26,284 bases of DNA, from the NCBI GenBank assembly GCA_045658425.1, contig JAZOVB010000132.1, positions 1-26,284 on the forward strand, written 5' to 3'. The position numbers were made by a program, and so were the translations under genes. Shown here in pieces: positions 1 through 6,950 of the stretch (the stretch's first letter is position 1; each line of letters begins with the position of its first letter). The notes below the pieces were generated by a model. The model saw only the letters and a list, made by a program, of their open reading frames with translations, searched no databases and had not been told where the DNA came from. Source of the DNA: SIG450 sp045658425 (GTDB lineage: Bacteria > Bacillota > Clostridia > UMGS1840 > HGM11507).

Positions 1-40
1 CGAATGGTTTAGATGCACATAATGGATGTACTGTATTTTG

Positions 41-217
41 TCGATATGCAATCTTCGATTGCTCGATATTTTTGTTATCACAAAATCGATATGTTTTTCG
101 TTTTACTCAAAACTCGATATGATATAAATCTCGTTGCCGCAAGGCAACATATCGAGTGCGTTAGCACATATCGAGTCTGCAAGACATATCGAAAATCTCG
201 CACGAGATTTATATCGA
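41..217. repeat. Mirror-arranged array of small hairpins spaced by TCGATAT heptamers
   Basis: Seen: TCGATAT at 41-47, 63-69, 86-92 and 114-120, then its reverse complement ATATCGA at 149-155, 168-174, 186-192 and 211-217. Between successive heptamers lie short inverted repeats, for example GCAAT..ATTGC (48-62), GTTGCC-GCAA-GGCAAC (133-148), GTGC-GTTA-GCAC, GTCT-GCA-AGAC and AAATCT..AGATTT. ATATAAATCTCG near 122-133 also matches CGAGATTTATAT near 203-214 in inverse. The whole can fold as one large branched palindrome. The same heptamer-plus-hairpin unit recurs inside the element at 10318-10682. No credible coding sequence lies in 1-259; the reading frames across it are low-complexity and cross the tRNA. 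Function unknown. Confidence 0.8.
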
Positions 218-220
218 CGA

Positions 221-257
221 AAAAAGACAGATTTCTTTGTCGAAATCTGTCTTTTTT
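221..257. terminator. Bidirectional intrinsic terminator after tRNA-Leu(GAG)
   Basis: A perfect 13-bp stem AAAGACAGATTTC (223-235) / GAAATCTGTCTTT (242-254) with a 6-nt loop. It is flanked by A-runs on the left and T-runs on the right, so it reads as a terminator on both strands. On the minus strand it lies directly after the tRNA-Leu 3' end and would end the mgsA/tRNA transcript. Confidence 0.85.
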
Positions 258-259
258 TC

Positions 260-343
260 TGGTGCGGCAAATGGGACTTGAACCCATACGTCAAAGACAC
301 ACGCCCCTCAAACGTGCCTGTCTGCCGATTCCAGCACTGCCGC
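260..343 (-). tRNA. tRNA-Leu(GAG)
   Basis: Minus-strand cloverleaf with a 7-bp acceptor GCGGCAG/TTGCCGC (one G-T pair), discriminator A and encoded CCA at 260-262. The anticodon loop TTGAGGG gives anticodon GAG (codons CUU/CUC). There is a long class II variable arm as expected for leucine, and a T-arm ATGGG-TTCAAGT-CCCAT. It follows mgsA by about 40 bases on the same strand with no promoter that I can see, so it may ride on that transcript. Confidence 0.93.
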
Positions 344-351
344 ATATTTCA

Positions 352-373
352 GGGAACGGCCATATCCGTTCCC
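352..373 (-). other. Hairpin between mgsA and tRNA-Leu
   Basis: An 8-bp perfect stem GGGAACGG (352-359) / CCGTTCCC (366-373) just after the mgsA stop. No T-run follows on the minus strand, so this is more likely a processing or partial attenuation hairpin than an efficient terminator. Confidence 0.5.
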
Positions 374-385
374 GATTATTTAATT

Positions 386-808
386 TTAAAGCTCTTCGTT
401 TAGTGCACCCTTGGGATTTACGATAGTTCTCCAGTCAAGGTCGCCTCTCTCAAGTCCCTTAATCAGAACTTCTGCTGTTGCAACATTGGTTGCAAGAGGA
501 ATATTGTGAACATCACAAAGTCTGAAAAGAGCATTTACATCAGGTTCATGAGGCTGCGCTGTAAGAGGGTCTCTGAAAAACAGCACAAGGTCAATCTCAT
601 TATAGGCAATTCTTGCACCTATCTGCTGGTCGCCTCCCTGCGGACCCGATAAAAATCTGTGGACCTTAAGCGAGGTTGCTTCTGAAACAAGACCGCCTGT
701 TGTACCCGTTGCATAAAGATTATGATTTGCAAGAATGGGTTTATACGCTATACAAAACTGAACCATAAGCTCTTTTTTCATATCGTGAGCTATTAATGCT
801 ATATTCAT
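386..808 (-). CDS. mgsA: Methylglyoxal synthase
   Basis: Converts dihydroxyacetone phosphate to methylglyoxal and phosphate in the cytoplasm, a bypass of lower glycolysis that relieves sugar-phosphate build-up. The protein is 140 aa, slightly shorter than the 152 aa E. coli enzyme, and appears complete. Visible motifs: H8-D9 near the N-terminus, the phosphate-binding TGTTG (34-38), GPQGGDQQIG with D60 (equivalent to catalytic Asp71 of E. coli), FFRDP with D80, and H87/D90 in QPHEPD. The offset of 11 residues to the E. coli numbering holds for all of these. The ATG is preceded by AAGGAG. It lies 15 bases after minD as the last protein gene of the mre/min run, a place it also holds in other Clostridia. 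The E. coli enzyme is inhibited by phosphate; no regulatory site is visible here. Confidence 0.96.
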   Translation of the reverse strand: MNIALIAHDMKKELMVQFCIAYKPILANHNLYATGTTGGLVSEATSLKVHRFLSGPQGGDQQIGARIAYNEIDLVLFFRDPLTAQPHEPDVNALFRLCDVHNIPLATNVATAEVLIKGLERGDLDWRTIVNPKGALNEEL

Positions 809-823
809 TTATTTCTCCTTTTT

Positions 824-1606
824 CTAAAGACCAAACAACCGTTTGAAAAAGCCTCTTTCCCCTTTTAAGCTTAATACGGGAATATTCTCACCGGTTATTC
901 TTTTTGCCGTATCGGTAAACTGCTTGCCTGCAACCGATGACGGTTCAAGTACTGCAAGAGTATTTCTCTTCTGGCTTTTTAAAACTATTTCATCCTCTTC
1001 AATAATACCTATGGGGGAAGTTCCGAGTATATCGGTAATTTCATCAATGGAAAGCATATCCCCTCTTTTTATCATATCGGCTCTTACTCTGTTTATAAGA
1101 ATTTTAACTTCGGGAATATCCGCCATTTCAAGTAATGTAATAACCTTATCGGCATCCCTTACGGATGACATTTCAGGGGTAAGTGCCACAATGGCAAGGT
1201 CGGCAGAAGCAATTGCCGATTTAAATCCCTTTTCAATACCTGCAGGGCAATCAAGCAAAATATAATCATACTGACTGTCAAGACTTTTAAAAAGCTTTTC
1301 AAAATTCTCCGGATTAAGGAAATCCTTATCAGTGGACTGAGCCGCCGGTAAAAGATGAAGATGCCCATGCTGTTCGAATTTGAAAACCGCCTTGTCAAAA
1401 GAGCATTTTTCTTCGATAACATCTATTATATCATAAACAATAACATCTGACATTCCCATTGCAAGGTCAAGATTTCTAAGACCAATATCAATATCAGCCA
1501 TAAGCACTCTCTGACCGAGTCCGGCAAGAGCAGTTGCAATATTGGAAACTGCAACGGTTTTTCCGACTCCGCCTTTTCCGGAAGTAACTACAATTGTTTT
1601 AGCCAA
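824..1606 (-). CDS. minD: Septum site-determining ATPase MinD
   Basis: Membrane-cycling ParA-type ATPase that positions division by recruiting MinC. The start is taken as TTG at 1606: it lies 9 bases after AAGGAGG and gives the family N-terminus MAKTIVVTSGKGGVGKT. A GTG at 1640-1642 opens a longer frame but lies upstream of the ribosome site. The protein is 260 aa. Visible: the deviant Walker A KGGVGKT (11-17), the DIDIGLRNLD motif and a C-terminal amphipathic helix ending FFKRLFGL that fits the membrane-targeting sequence. It follows mrdA by 62 bases. minC, which usually precedes it, and minE, which often follows it, are not present here; they may be elsewhere or absent. Confidence 0.96.
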   Translation of the reverse strand: MAKTIVVTSGKGGVGKTVAVSNIATALAGLGQRVLMADIDIGLRNLDLAMGMSDVIVYDIIDVIEEKCSFDKAVFKFEQHGHLHLLPAAQSTDKDFLNPENFEKLFKSLDSQYDYILLDCPAGIEKGFKSAIASADLAIVALTPEMSSVRDADKVITLLEMADIPEVKILINRVRADMIKRGDMLSIDEITDILGTSPIGIIEEDEIVLKSQKRNTLAVLEPSSVAGKQFTDTAKRITGENIPVLSLKGERGFFKRLFGL

Positions 1607-1668
1607 TTTGTCATACCTCCTTACCAAGAAATATTCTATCACATAATTAATTAAAAATCAATATTATT

Positions 1669-3711
1669 TTATCTTAAAAGTTCCATTTTCGGTTTGCTGT
1701 CCACATATTCCAGGAAATCACCTGTAAAATATTTCGCAATTATTTCCTTTGCAACAGGTGCAATTGAATTACCGTGAGAGCCGTGCTCAACTATTACGGA
1801 TATTGCAATCTGCGGATTTTCATAAGGTGCAAAAGCAACGAAAATACCGTTATTAGACCCTTTTGAAACCTCGGCAGTACCTGTTTTACCGCCTACCGAA
1901 ACCGAGAAATCCTTAAATACCGACGAGGCGGTACCATCCTCGGTAACTGAACGCATCCCTTCCATAATAAGCTTATGATGTTTTGCATCCATTTCAATTT
2001 TCTCAACTACCTCCGGGTAATATTCCTCTATTATTTTTGAAGAGGAATATTCCTTAACCTTTTTTATCAGATGGGTTTTATATCTTGTTCCGCCGTTTGC
2101 AAGGGTTGCAATATAGTTTGCGAGCTGAATAGGGGTAAACAAATTCTTGGACTGACCGATTGCCGCCTGAATAGTATCGCCCGGCCACCATTTTTCATTA
2201 AGCTTCTTTACATATTCAGGACCTGCCACCACGCCCTTTTCCTCTTCGGGAAGCTCAATTCCGGTTTTTAAGCCAAGACCCAATTTATAGGTCATTTCAT
2301 TTAATTTGTCAATCCCCGTAAGTCTTCCCGTTTCATAGAAAAATTCATTACAGGAATTTTCCAGTGCACCGATAACATTTAAGGGGCCGTGCCCGGTTTT
2401 TTTCCAGCAAAAAGGCGAATAGTCGGGCGCATAATAGGTATAAACACCATCACAGGTCATAGTAGTATTTCCCGATATAACCCCTTCCTGAAGCCCTGCG
2501 AGAGCGGTTACCATTTTAAAGGTAGAGCCCGGCTCATAAGTCCCTGCTATTGCTCTGTTCCAGAAAGGCTTTGCAGGATTTTTATAGTTACGGTTATAAT
2601 CCTCATTAAAGGTAGCAAGATTATATCCCGGGTAGGAAGCAAGTGCTAAAATCTCACCGCTGTGAATATCTATTACAACAGCAGCACCGCTGTCTGCATC
2701 CCAACCCTCAGAATATCCCGAGTTCACACCATTTGAAGCAATAGAGTATATAACCTCTTTTAACATTCTTTCCGCAGTTTTCTGAAGCTCTAAGTCAATA
2801 GTAAGAATAACATCCTTACCCGGTACTGCATTAAGAGTGGAAACTGAGGAAACAATATGCCCTGTTTCATTTTCCTCAATACTCATTGCACCATCAGTAC
2901 CTTTCAGGATAGACTCGCAGTATTTTTCAATACCGTCCTTACCTATTTTGGCATTTATATCATAGCCTTTATCCTTTAGAACATCATACTCTTCCTTATA
3001 AATCTGCCCTACTCTTCCCAAAATATGAGAAGCCACACCGGGCGCATTATATTCTCTTATATACTCGGTTAAAATATTGACTCCGTCAAGTGAACGGGTG
3101 GTTTCCTTTATTTTGGTAACCACATTCATACTCACATCATTTGCAAAGGTATAAGAATTTCTTGATGAGAAAAGTCTTAATTCCATTTCGCTTCTTACCC
3201 CTGCGATTTTTCTTTTTTGGAGTTCGGAAAATGAGCTGTCAATTTCATATCTTTCAAAAAGAGCCTCCATAACCTCAGGTGCTTTTAAATTCTTGTCAAG
3301 ATTAAGAGATTTATTAAAGGCTTCTATTTTATTTTTCTCGGTATAGTCAAAGGTATAAGGGGAAGTAAAGCTTATGGGCATGGTATCAATATAGCTTACT
3401 CCGTCTCCCTCACAAATGGTTATAAGGGAATTTATAATATCATTAAGCTTTTTATTATCCGAATCCACCTTTGAGATTTTTATTGAAAAACCCATTCGGT
3501 TAGAAACAAGAGGTCTTCCGTAACGATCTAAAATTTCACCTCGGGGGGCTTTCTGAGGAATGGATTTGGAAAGACGTGTTTCGGTAATCTCACGGTACTC
3601 TGCACCGTCAATAACCTGAAGTATAAAAAGACGTGCAATTACTAAAAATGCAATTACACCCAAAACACAGTATAAAATTATAAATCTTGACTTATAGCTG
3701 TCGTTTTTCAT
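1669..3711 (-). CDS. mrdA: Penicillin-binding protein 2 (elongation transpeptidase)
   Basis: Class B PBP that cross-links peptidoglycan in the elongasome together with RodA and MreBCD. The protein is 680 aa from ATG 3711. That ATG overlaps the mreD stop as ATGA and sits 5 bases after GGAGG; an in-frame GTG 12 bases upstream lies in the ribosome site itself. Visible: an N-terminal membrane anchor at about residues 10-30, a PBP dimerisation domain with RGEILDRYGRPL, then the transpeptidase motifs S396-TFK, S453-CN and K609-TG. All three active-site motifs are intact. Distal gene of the mreBCD run. rodA, its usual glycosyltransferase partner, is not in the window. The name mrdA/pbpA is given by position and architecture; SpoVD- or PbpB-type assignment is less likely because no PASTA domain is seen. 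Confidence 0.93.
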   Translation of the reverse strand: MKNDSYKSRFIILYCVLGVIAFLVIARLFILQVIDGAEYREITETRLSKSIPQKAPRGEILDRYGRPLVSNRMGFSIKISKVDSDNKKLNDIINSLITICEGDGVSYIDTMPISFTSPYTFDYTEKNKIEAFNKSLNLDKNLKAPEVMEALFERYEIDSSFSELQKRKIAGVRSEMELRLFSSRNSYTFANDVSMNVVTKIKETTRSLDGVNILTEYIREYNAPGVASHILGRVGQIYKEEYDVLKDKGYDINAKIGKDGIEKYCESILKGTDGAMSIEENETGHIVSSVSTLNAVPGKDVILTIDLELQKTAERMLKEVIYSIASNGVNSGYSEGWDADSGAAVVIDIHSGEILALASYPGYNLATFNEDYNRNYKNPAKPFWNRAIAGTYEPGSTFKMVTALAGLQEGVISGNTTMTCDGVYTYYAPDYSPFCWKKTGHGPLNVIGALENSCNEFFYETGRLTGIDKLNEMTYKLGLGLKTGIELPEEEKGVVAGPEYVKKLNEKWWPGDTIQAAIGQSKNLFTPIQLANYIATLANGGTRYKTHLIKKVKEYSSSKIIEEYYPEVVEKIEMDAKHHKLIMEGMRSVTEDGTASSVFKDFSVSVGGKTGTAEVSKGSNNGIFVAFAPYENPQIAISVIVEHGSHGNSIAPVAKEIIAKYFTGDFLEYVDSKPKMELLR

Positions 3712-4220
3712 CTTACCCTCCACGCAGACGGTCTTATTCTGAGTATTTTCCTGTACAAGAAAATTCCCGCAATTGAAAATAAGCTGTTATACAAAAATTC
3801 CACAAGGGAAATATTTATAAAAATCTTTAAAAAATCAGCACCGCGAAGTCCGAAAAACACTGCAAACAGAAAGCTGTATACAAAACAGCCGATTACAGCA
3901 AAAATCCCTTTAACCGAAATCATATTTTCAAAATAGGAATGATAAATTTCAGCTAAAACAAAGGAAATAATAAGAAATATTATTCCGTGAATAAAAAGTA
4001 TTTTACTATTAAAAAAATCAAACAAAAGCCCGTAAACAAGAGCATAATAAATGTTTGCCGAATCATTTTCGGTAAGTGCCGCACAAAGAACTGTCACAAA
4101 AACCAGATTTGGTGCAACATTTAAAAGCTCTATTTTATTGGCAAGAGTCTGATTTAAAAAGAAAATCAAGGTAAATACAAGTATTTTTATAACATTGTAC
4201 TTAACGGTTGTTGTATGCAT
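3708..4220 (-). CDS. mreD: Rod shape-determining protein MreD
   Basis: Small polytopic membrane subunit of the elongasome. The protein is 170 aa, a normal length, and strongly hydrophobic, with about five membrane segments. The ATG at 4220 is preceded by AGGTGA, which overlaps the mreC stop, 4 bases away. Its TGA overlaps the mrdA ATG by ATGA. The sequence alone is weakly conserved, as is normal for MreD; the call rests on hydrophobicity, length and its place between mreC and mrdA. Confidence 0.9.
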   Translation of the reverse strand: MHTTTVKYNVIKILVFTLIFFLNQTLANKIELLNVAPNLVFVTVLCAALTENDSANIYYALVYGLLFDFFNSKILFIHGIIFLIISFVLAEIYHSYFENMISVKGIFAVIGCFVYSFLFAVFFGLRGADFLKIFINISLVEFLYNSLFSIAGIFLYRKILRIRPSAWRVR

Positions 4221-4224
4221 AGGC

Positions 4225-5067
4225 TCACCTTATTTTTTGATAGTTTGTTATAACAAAAACCTCTCGTATAAAATCAAAATTCTCAACAGGCTGAATAATG
4301 GCATACTGAGTTTTGGTTATAGGCTGAGTTTTAATTTCCTTAACCCTGCCTATTACAAGTCCCGAAGGATATATTTCGCCAAGACCGGAGGTTTCAATAA
4401 TATCCCCCTCCACAAGATTCATTTCCTTGGAAACATAAATCATAGTCATCAGTCCGTCTTTTAAAAGAGCTGTATTTCCCTCGCAAACCGCTGTATTTCC
4501 CGTTCTTGTAACAACACAGCCTACCGAGCTTCCTCCCTCAATTACGGTCTGGACCTTAGCAAATCCTGCCCCTGCTTCAACAACATAGCCTATAATGCCC
4601 TTGGCGCCTACTACAGGCATATTTTTTTCAATACCGTCCTTTGTTCCCTTATCAATTAAAAATGTAGAATAGTAATTGGAGGTATCTTTAGAAATAACCG
4701 TACAGGCAGAAAGCTTATGTTCGGGATTCTGCTCCTTGAATTTAAGTAATGAACGGAGTCTTTCATTTTCAATTTCCAGGGATTTTAACTTGGAATTATC
4801 GTGTTCAAGCTCCATTACCTTATTATCAAGCTTCTGATTTTCGTTCACTAAGTTCTTTTTATCCTTAAAGTAATGGAAAAAATCACCTGTGCCTACCGAA
4901 ACCGTGTTAAAAAGCTTCGCAACAGGCTCGACAATATAACCTACGGCATTATCGTATGCCAAGGTATTTTCTCTGTCAAGCGCACTGAAATATACAACAA
5001 TTATGGAAAGTATCAGTATTCCCAGCACAATCATATATTTTTTGTTACGAAAAATCAATTTTACCAC
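4225..5067 (-). CDS. mreC: Rod shape-determining protein MreC
   Basis: Bitopic membrane protein that links cytoplasmic MreB to periplasmic-side PBPs. The protein is 280 aa, with one membrane segment at about residues 11-28, a heptad-rich coiled coil at about 65-115 (ENQKLDNKVMELEHDNSKL) and then the beta-rich MreC core with a glycine-rich GAKGIIGYV stretch. The GTG start at 5067 overlaps the mreB stop by 7 bases. A TTG at 5058, six bases after AGGTGG, is equally plausible and would remove three residues. Cotranscribed with mreB and mreD. Confidence 0.93.
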   Translation of the reverse strand: MVKLIFRNKKYMIVLGILILSIIVVYFSALDRENTLAYDNAVGYIVEPVAKLFNTVSVGTGDFFHYFKDKKNLVNENQKLDNKVMELEHDNSKLKSLEIENERLRSLLKFKEQNPEHKLSACTVISKDTSNYYSTFLIDKGTKDGIEKNMPVVGAKGIIGYVVEAGAGFAKVQTVIEGGSSVGCVVTRTGNTAVCEGNTALLKDGLMTMIYVSKEMNLVEGDIIETSGLGEIYPSGLVIGRVKEIKTQPITKTQYAIIQPVENFDFIREVFVITNYQKIR

Positions 5068-6092
5068 CTGTTTTTATTTTTTTGACTGCCCTGTACAATT
5101 CTTAGTGTATCCACAGTATCAAGTACCATACCTGTTCCCTTAGCAACACAGTCAAGTGGATCCTCGGCTATTTTAACCGGAAGAAGAGTTCTTTCGGATA
5201 AAAGCTTATCAAGTCCCTTTAAAAATGCACCGCCGCCTGTTAAGGTAATACCCTGAGTTACAATATCTGCAGATAATTCGGGAGGAGTATTTTCCAAAGT
5301 TACCTTAACGGTATCAACTAAAATTTCAGCACATTCAGATAATGCTTCTCTTATTTCTGCACTTGTAACAACTATATTTCTGGGAAGACCGGTAAGATTG
5401 TCACGGCCTCTTACATCCATATCAGGCTCGTCATCATCAAGCTTATATACAGAACCGATAGCTATTTTAATTTCCTCGGCAGTTCTTTCACCGATTAAAA
5501 GATTATGTTTTTTCTTTATATAGTTTGCAATAGCTTCGTCAAAGGCATTACCTGCAACTCTTACAGTTTTTGCGGTAACTATTGAGCCTAAGGAAATAAC
5601 CGCAGCTTCACTTGTTCCGCCGCCAATGTCAAGAACCATATTGCCAAGAGGCTCGGAAACGGTAAGATTGGCACCGATTGCCGCCGCCATTGATTCTTCA
5701 ACAATATAAACTTCTTTTGCGCCCGACTGAATAACCGCTTCTTCAACGGCTCTTCTTTCAACCTCGGTTACACCGGAGGGAACACAGGCAACAACACGGG
5801 GTTTTGTAAAGGCTCCTGATTTTAAAACCTTCTGCAAAAATCTTTTTATCATTTCATAGGTCATTTTATAATCGGAAATAACCCCGTCTTTAAGAGGCTT
5901 TATAGCAATAATATTATCAGGTGTTTTACCAACCATTTCCTTTGCATCATAGCCAACTGCATAAACCTCTTTAGAGTATCTTGCAACTGCAACAACCGAA
6001 GGCTCTCTTAAAACTATTCCCTTTCCTTTAACATAGATAAGTGTATTGGCTGTTCCTAAGTCAATACCAATGTCCTTACTGAAAAATGCCAT
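5061..6092 (-). CDS. mreB: Rod shape-determining actin homologue MreB
   Basis: Actin-like ATPase that forms membrane filaments and guides wall synthesis in rods. The protein is 343 aa, a full family length. The N-terminal nucleotide site DIGIDLGTANTLIYVKGKG is clear, as are VVACVPSGVTEVERRAV, VLDIGGGTSEAAVISLG and the C-terminal ITLTGGGAFLKGLD. The AAGGAG for its ATG lies inside the 3' end of the preceding Gx transporter gene, whose stop is 2 bases upstream. First of the mreBCD-mrdA-minD-mgsA series. It could be an Mbl-type paralogue; position argues for MreB. Confidence 0.97.
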   Translation of the reverse strand: MAFFSKDIGIDLGTANTLIYVKGKGIVLREPSVVAVARYSKEVYAVGYDAKEMVGKTPDNIIAIKPLKDGVISDYKMTYEMIKRFLQKVLKSGAFTKPRVVACVPSGVTEVERRAVEEAVIQSGAKEVYIVEESMAAAIGANLTVSEPLGNMVLDIGGGTSEAAVISLGSIVTAKTVRVAGNAFDEAIANYIKKKHNLLIGERTAEEIKIAIGSVYKLDDDEPDMDVRGRDNLTGLPRNIVVTSAEIREALSECAEILVDTVKVTLENTPPELSADIVTQGITLTGGGAFLKGLDKLLSERTLLPVKIAEDPLDCVAKGTGMVLDTVDTLRIVQGSQKNKNRW

Positions 6093-6094
6093 AT

Positions 6095-6598
6095 TTAAAC
6101 TCTCCTTTCGAGTCTTTCTAATAATAATTTAACTAAATATCCGTTTATAAAGCCCGATACCGATGCGGTTACCGATAAGAACGGATAATAATAAAATACC
6201 GTTACTGAGCCAAGCATAAAAAAGGCACAGGCAAGCTGGCCGATTATGTGAAAAATACTTCCCAGCATACTTACCCCTATGGGTGAAAGAGCTTTTATAT
6301 TCTTACAAGCTCCCATAACCCCTGCAGACAAAAGACCGCCTGACAGGCTGTAAAAATAAGAAGATGCATTCCCCGAAATGAGAGTAATTAACAGGGACTT
6401 TAAAAAAGCAAGTAACAGACCCTCTCCGGGTGAATATATATAAATAATTGCAAGTATCACAATATTTGAAATACCGATTTTAACTCCGGGTAATGTTCCC
6501 GATAAAGGAACCAGTCCCTCAAGAAAGCTTAAGGCAAGAGCAAATACCAGACACAAGCTTAAAAATATCAGTTTCTTAAGTCTGTCAGTATGAAACAT
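6095..6598 (-). CDS. Gx transporter family membrane protein
   Basis: A 167-aa polytopic membrane protein of the Gx transporter family (often annotated heptaprenyl diphosphate synthase component I). Residues 10-30, 40-75 and 85-160 are hydrophobic, and it has small-residue-rich turns such as SFLEGLVPLSGTLPGVKIG and the conserved GISNIV segment. The start is ATG 6598, seven bases after GGAG; a TTG two codons earlier is in the same frame but badly spaced. It overlaps the NusG domain II gene by 14 bases. That pairing recurs in Firmicutes, often near FMN-transferase or polyprenyl synthase genes. The substrate is unknown and I make no claim beyond family. Confidence 0.8.
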   Translation of the reverse strand: MFHTDRLKKLIFLSLCLVFALALSFLEGLVPLSGTLPGVKIGISNIVILAIIYIYSPGEGLLLAFLKSLLITLISGNASSYFYSLSGGLLSAGVMGACKNIKALSPIGVSMLGSIFHIIGQLACAFFMLGSVTVFYYYPFLSVTASVSGFINGYLVKLLLERLERRV

Positions 6599-6950
6599 AG
6601 TCAAGCTCCGTTTCTCCGCTTAAATACACTATTAACCGATGGGGCAGACACACGATTGATTCAAAGGGGCGGGAAATTTCCTTTTCCTTAAGACAAAGGG
6701 AATCTGTGCATCCCGCTTCAATCATTTTTACCCTTTTTCCGTCAATACTTATTTTATTATAACCGAAGGGCGAATTTATTTCAACTAATTTATTATAATT
6801 ACCGCTAAGTTTTATTTCTTTATAAATTTCCGAGTCAACCTTTATTATTAAAGTAAGTTCTTGGGAAGCCTCTCCCGGAGTCAGAATAAGAAAGCTTAAA
6901 GCAGTAGTAAGTACAATTAAAAAGGCAACAAAAATATCCCCTTTTTTCAT
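6585..6950 (-). CDS. NusG domain II-containing exported or anchored protein
   Basis: A 121-aa protein with one N-terminal membrane segment or uncleaved signal (about residues 5-24), followed by a compact beta domain of the NusG_II (DUF) type. Cysteines C81, C86 and C101 lie in CTDSLC and IVCLPHR, the usual family signature, with H104 next to the third Cys. These could bind a metal or form a redox pair, which is inference. The start ATG overlaps the U32 stop by ATGA and the 3' end overlaps the Gx gene, so the three are translationally coupled. It is not the transcription factor NusG; only the domain name is shared. Confidence 0.85.
   Translation of the reverse strand: MKKGDIFVAFLIVLTTALSFLILTPGEASQELTLIIKVDSEIYKEIKLSGNYNKLVEINSPFGYNKISIDGKRVKMIEAGCTDSLCLKEKEISRPFESIVCLPHRLIVYLSGETELDYVSY

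Noticed and set aside
41..217. CRISPR array
   Set aside because: Spaced repeats are only 7 bp, half are inverted, and the spacers are themselves palindromic. No cas gene is present.
13..426. Plus-strand reading frame of 137 codons and overlapping minus frames in 1-430
   Set aside because: They run through the hairpin array, the terminator and tRNA-Leu, have no ribosome site and encode no recognisable motif.
843..1265. Plus-strand ORF opposite minD
   Set aside because: Antisense shadow of a clear minD gene; no ribosome site.
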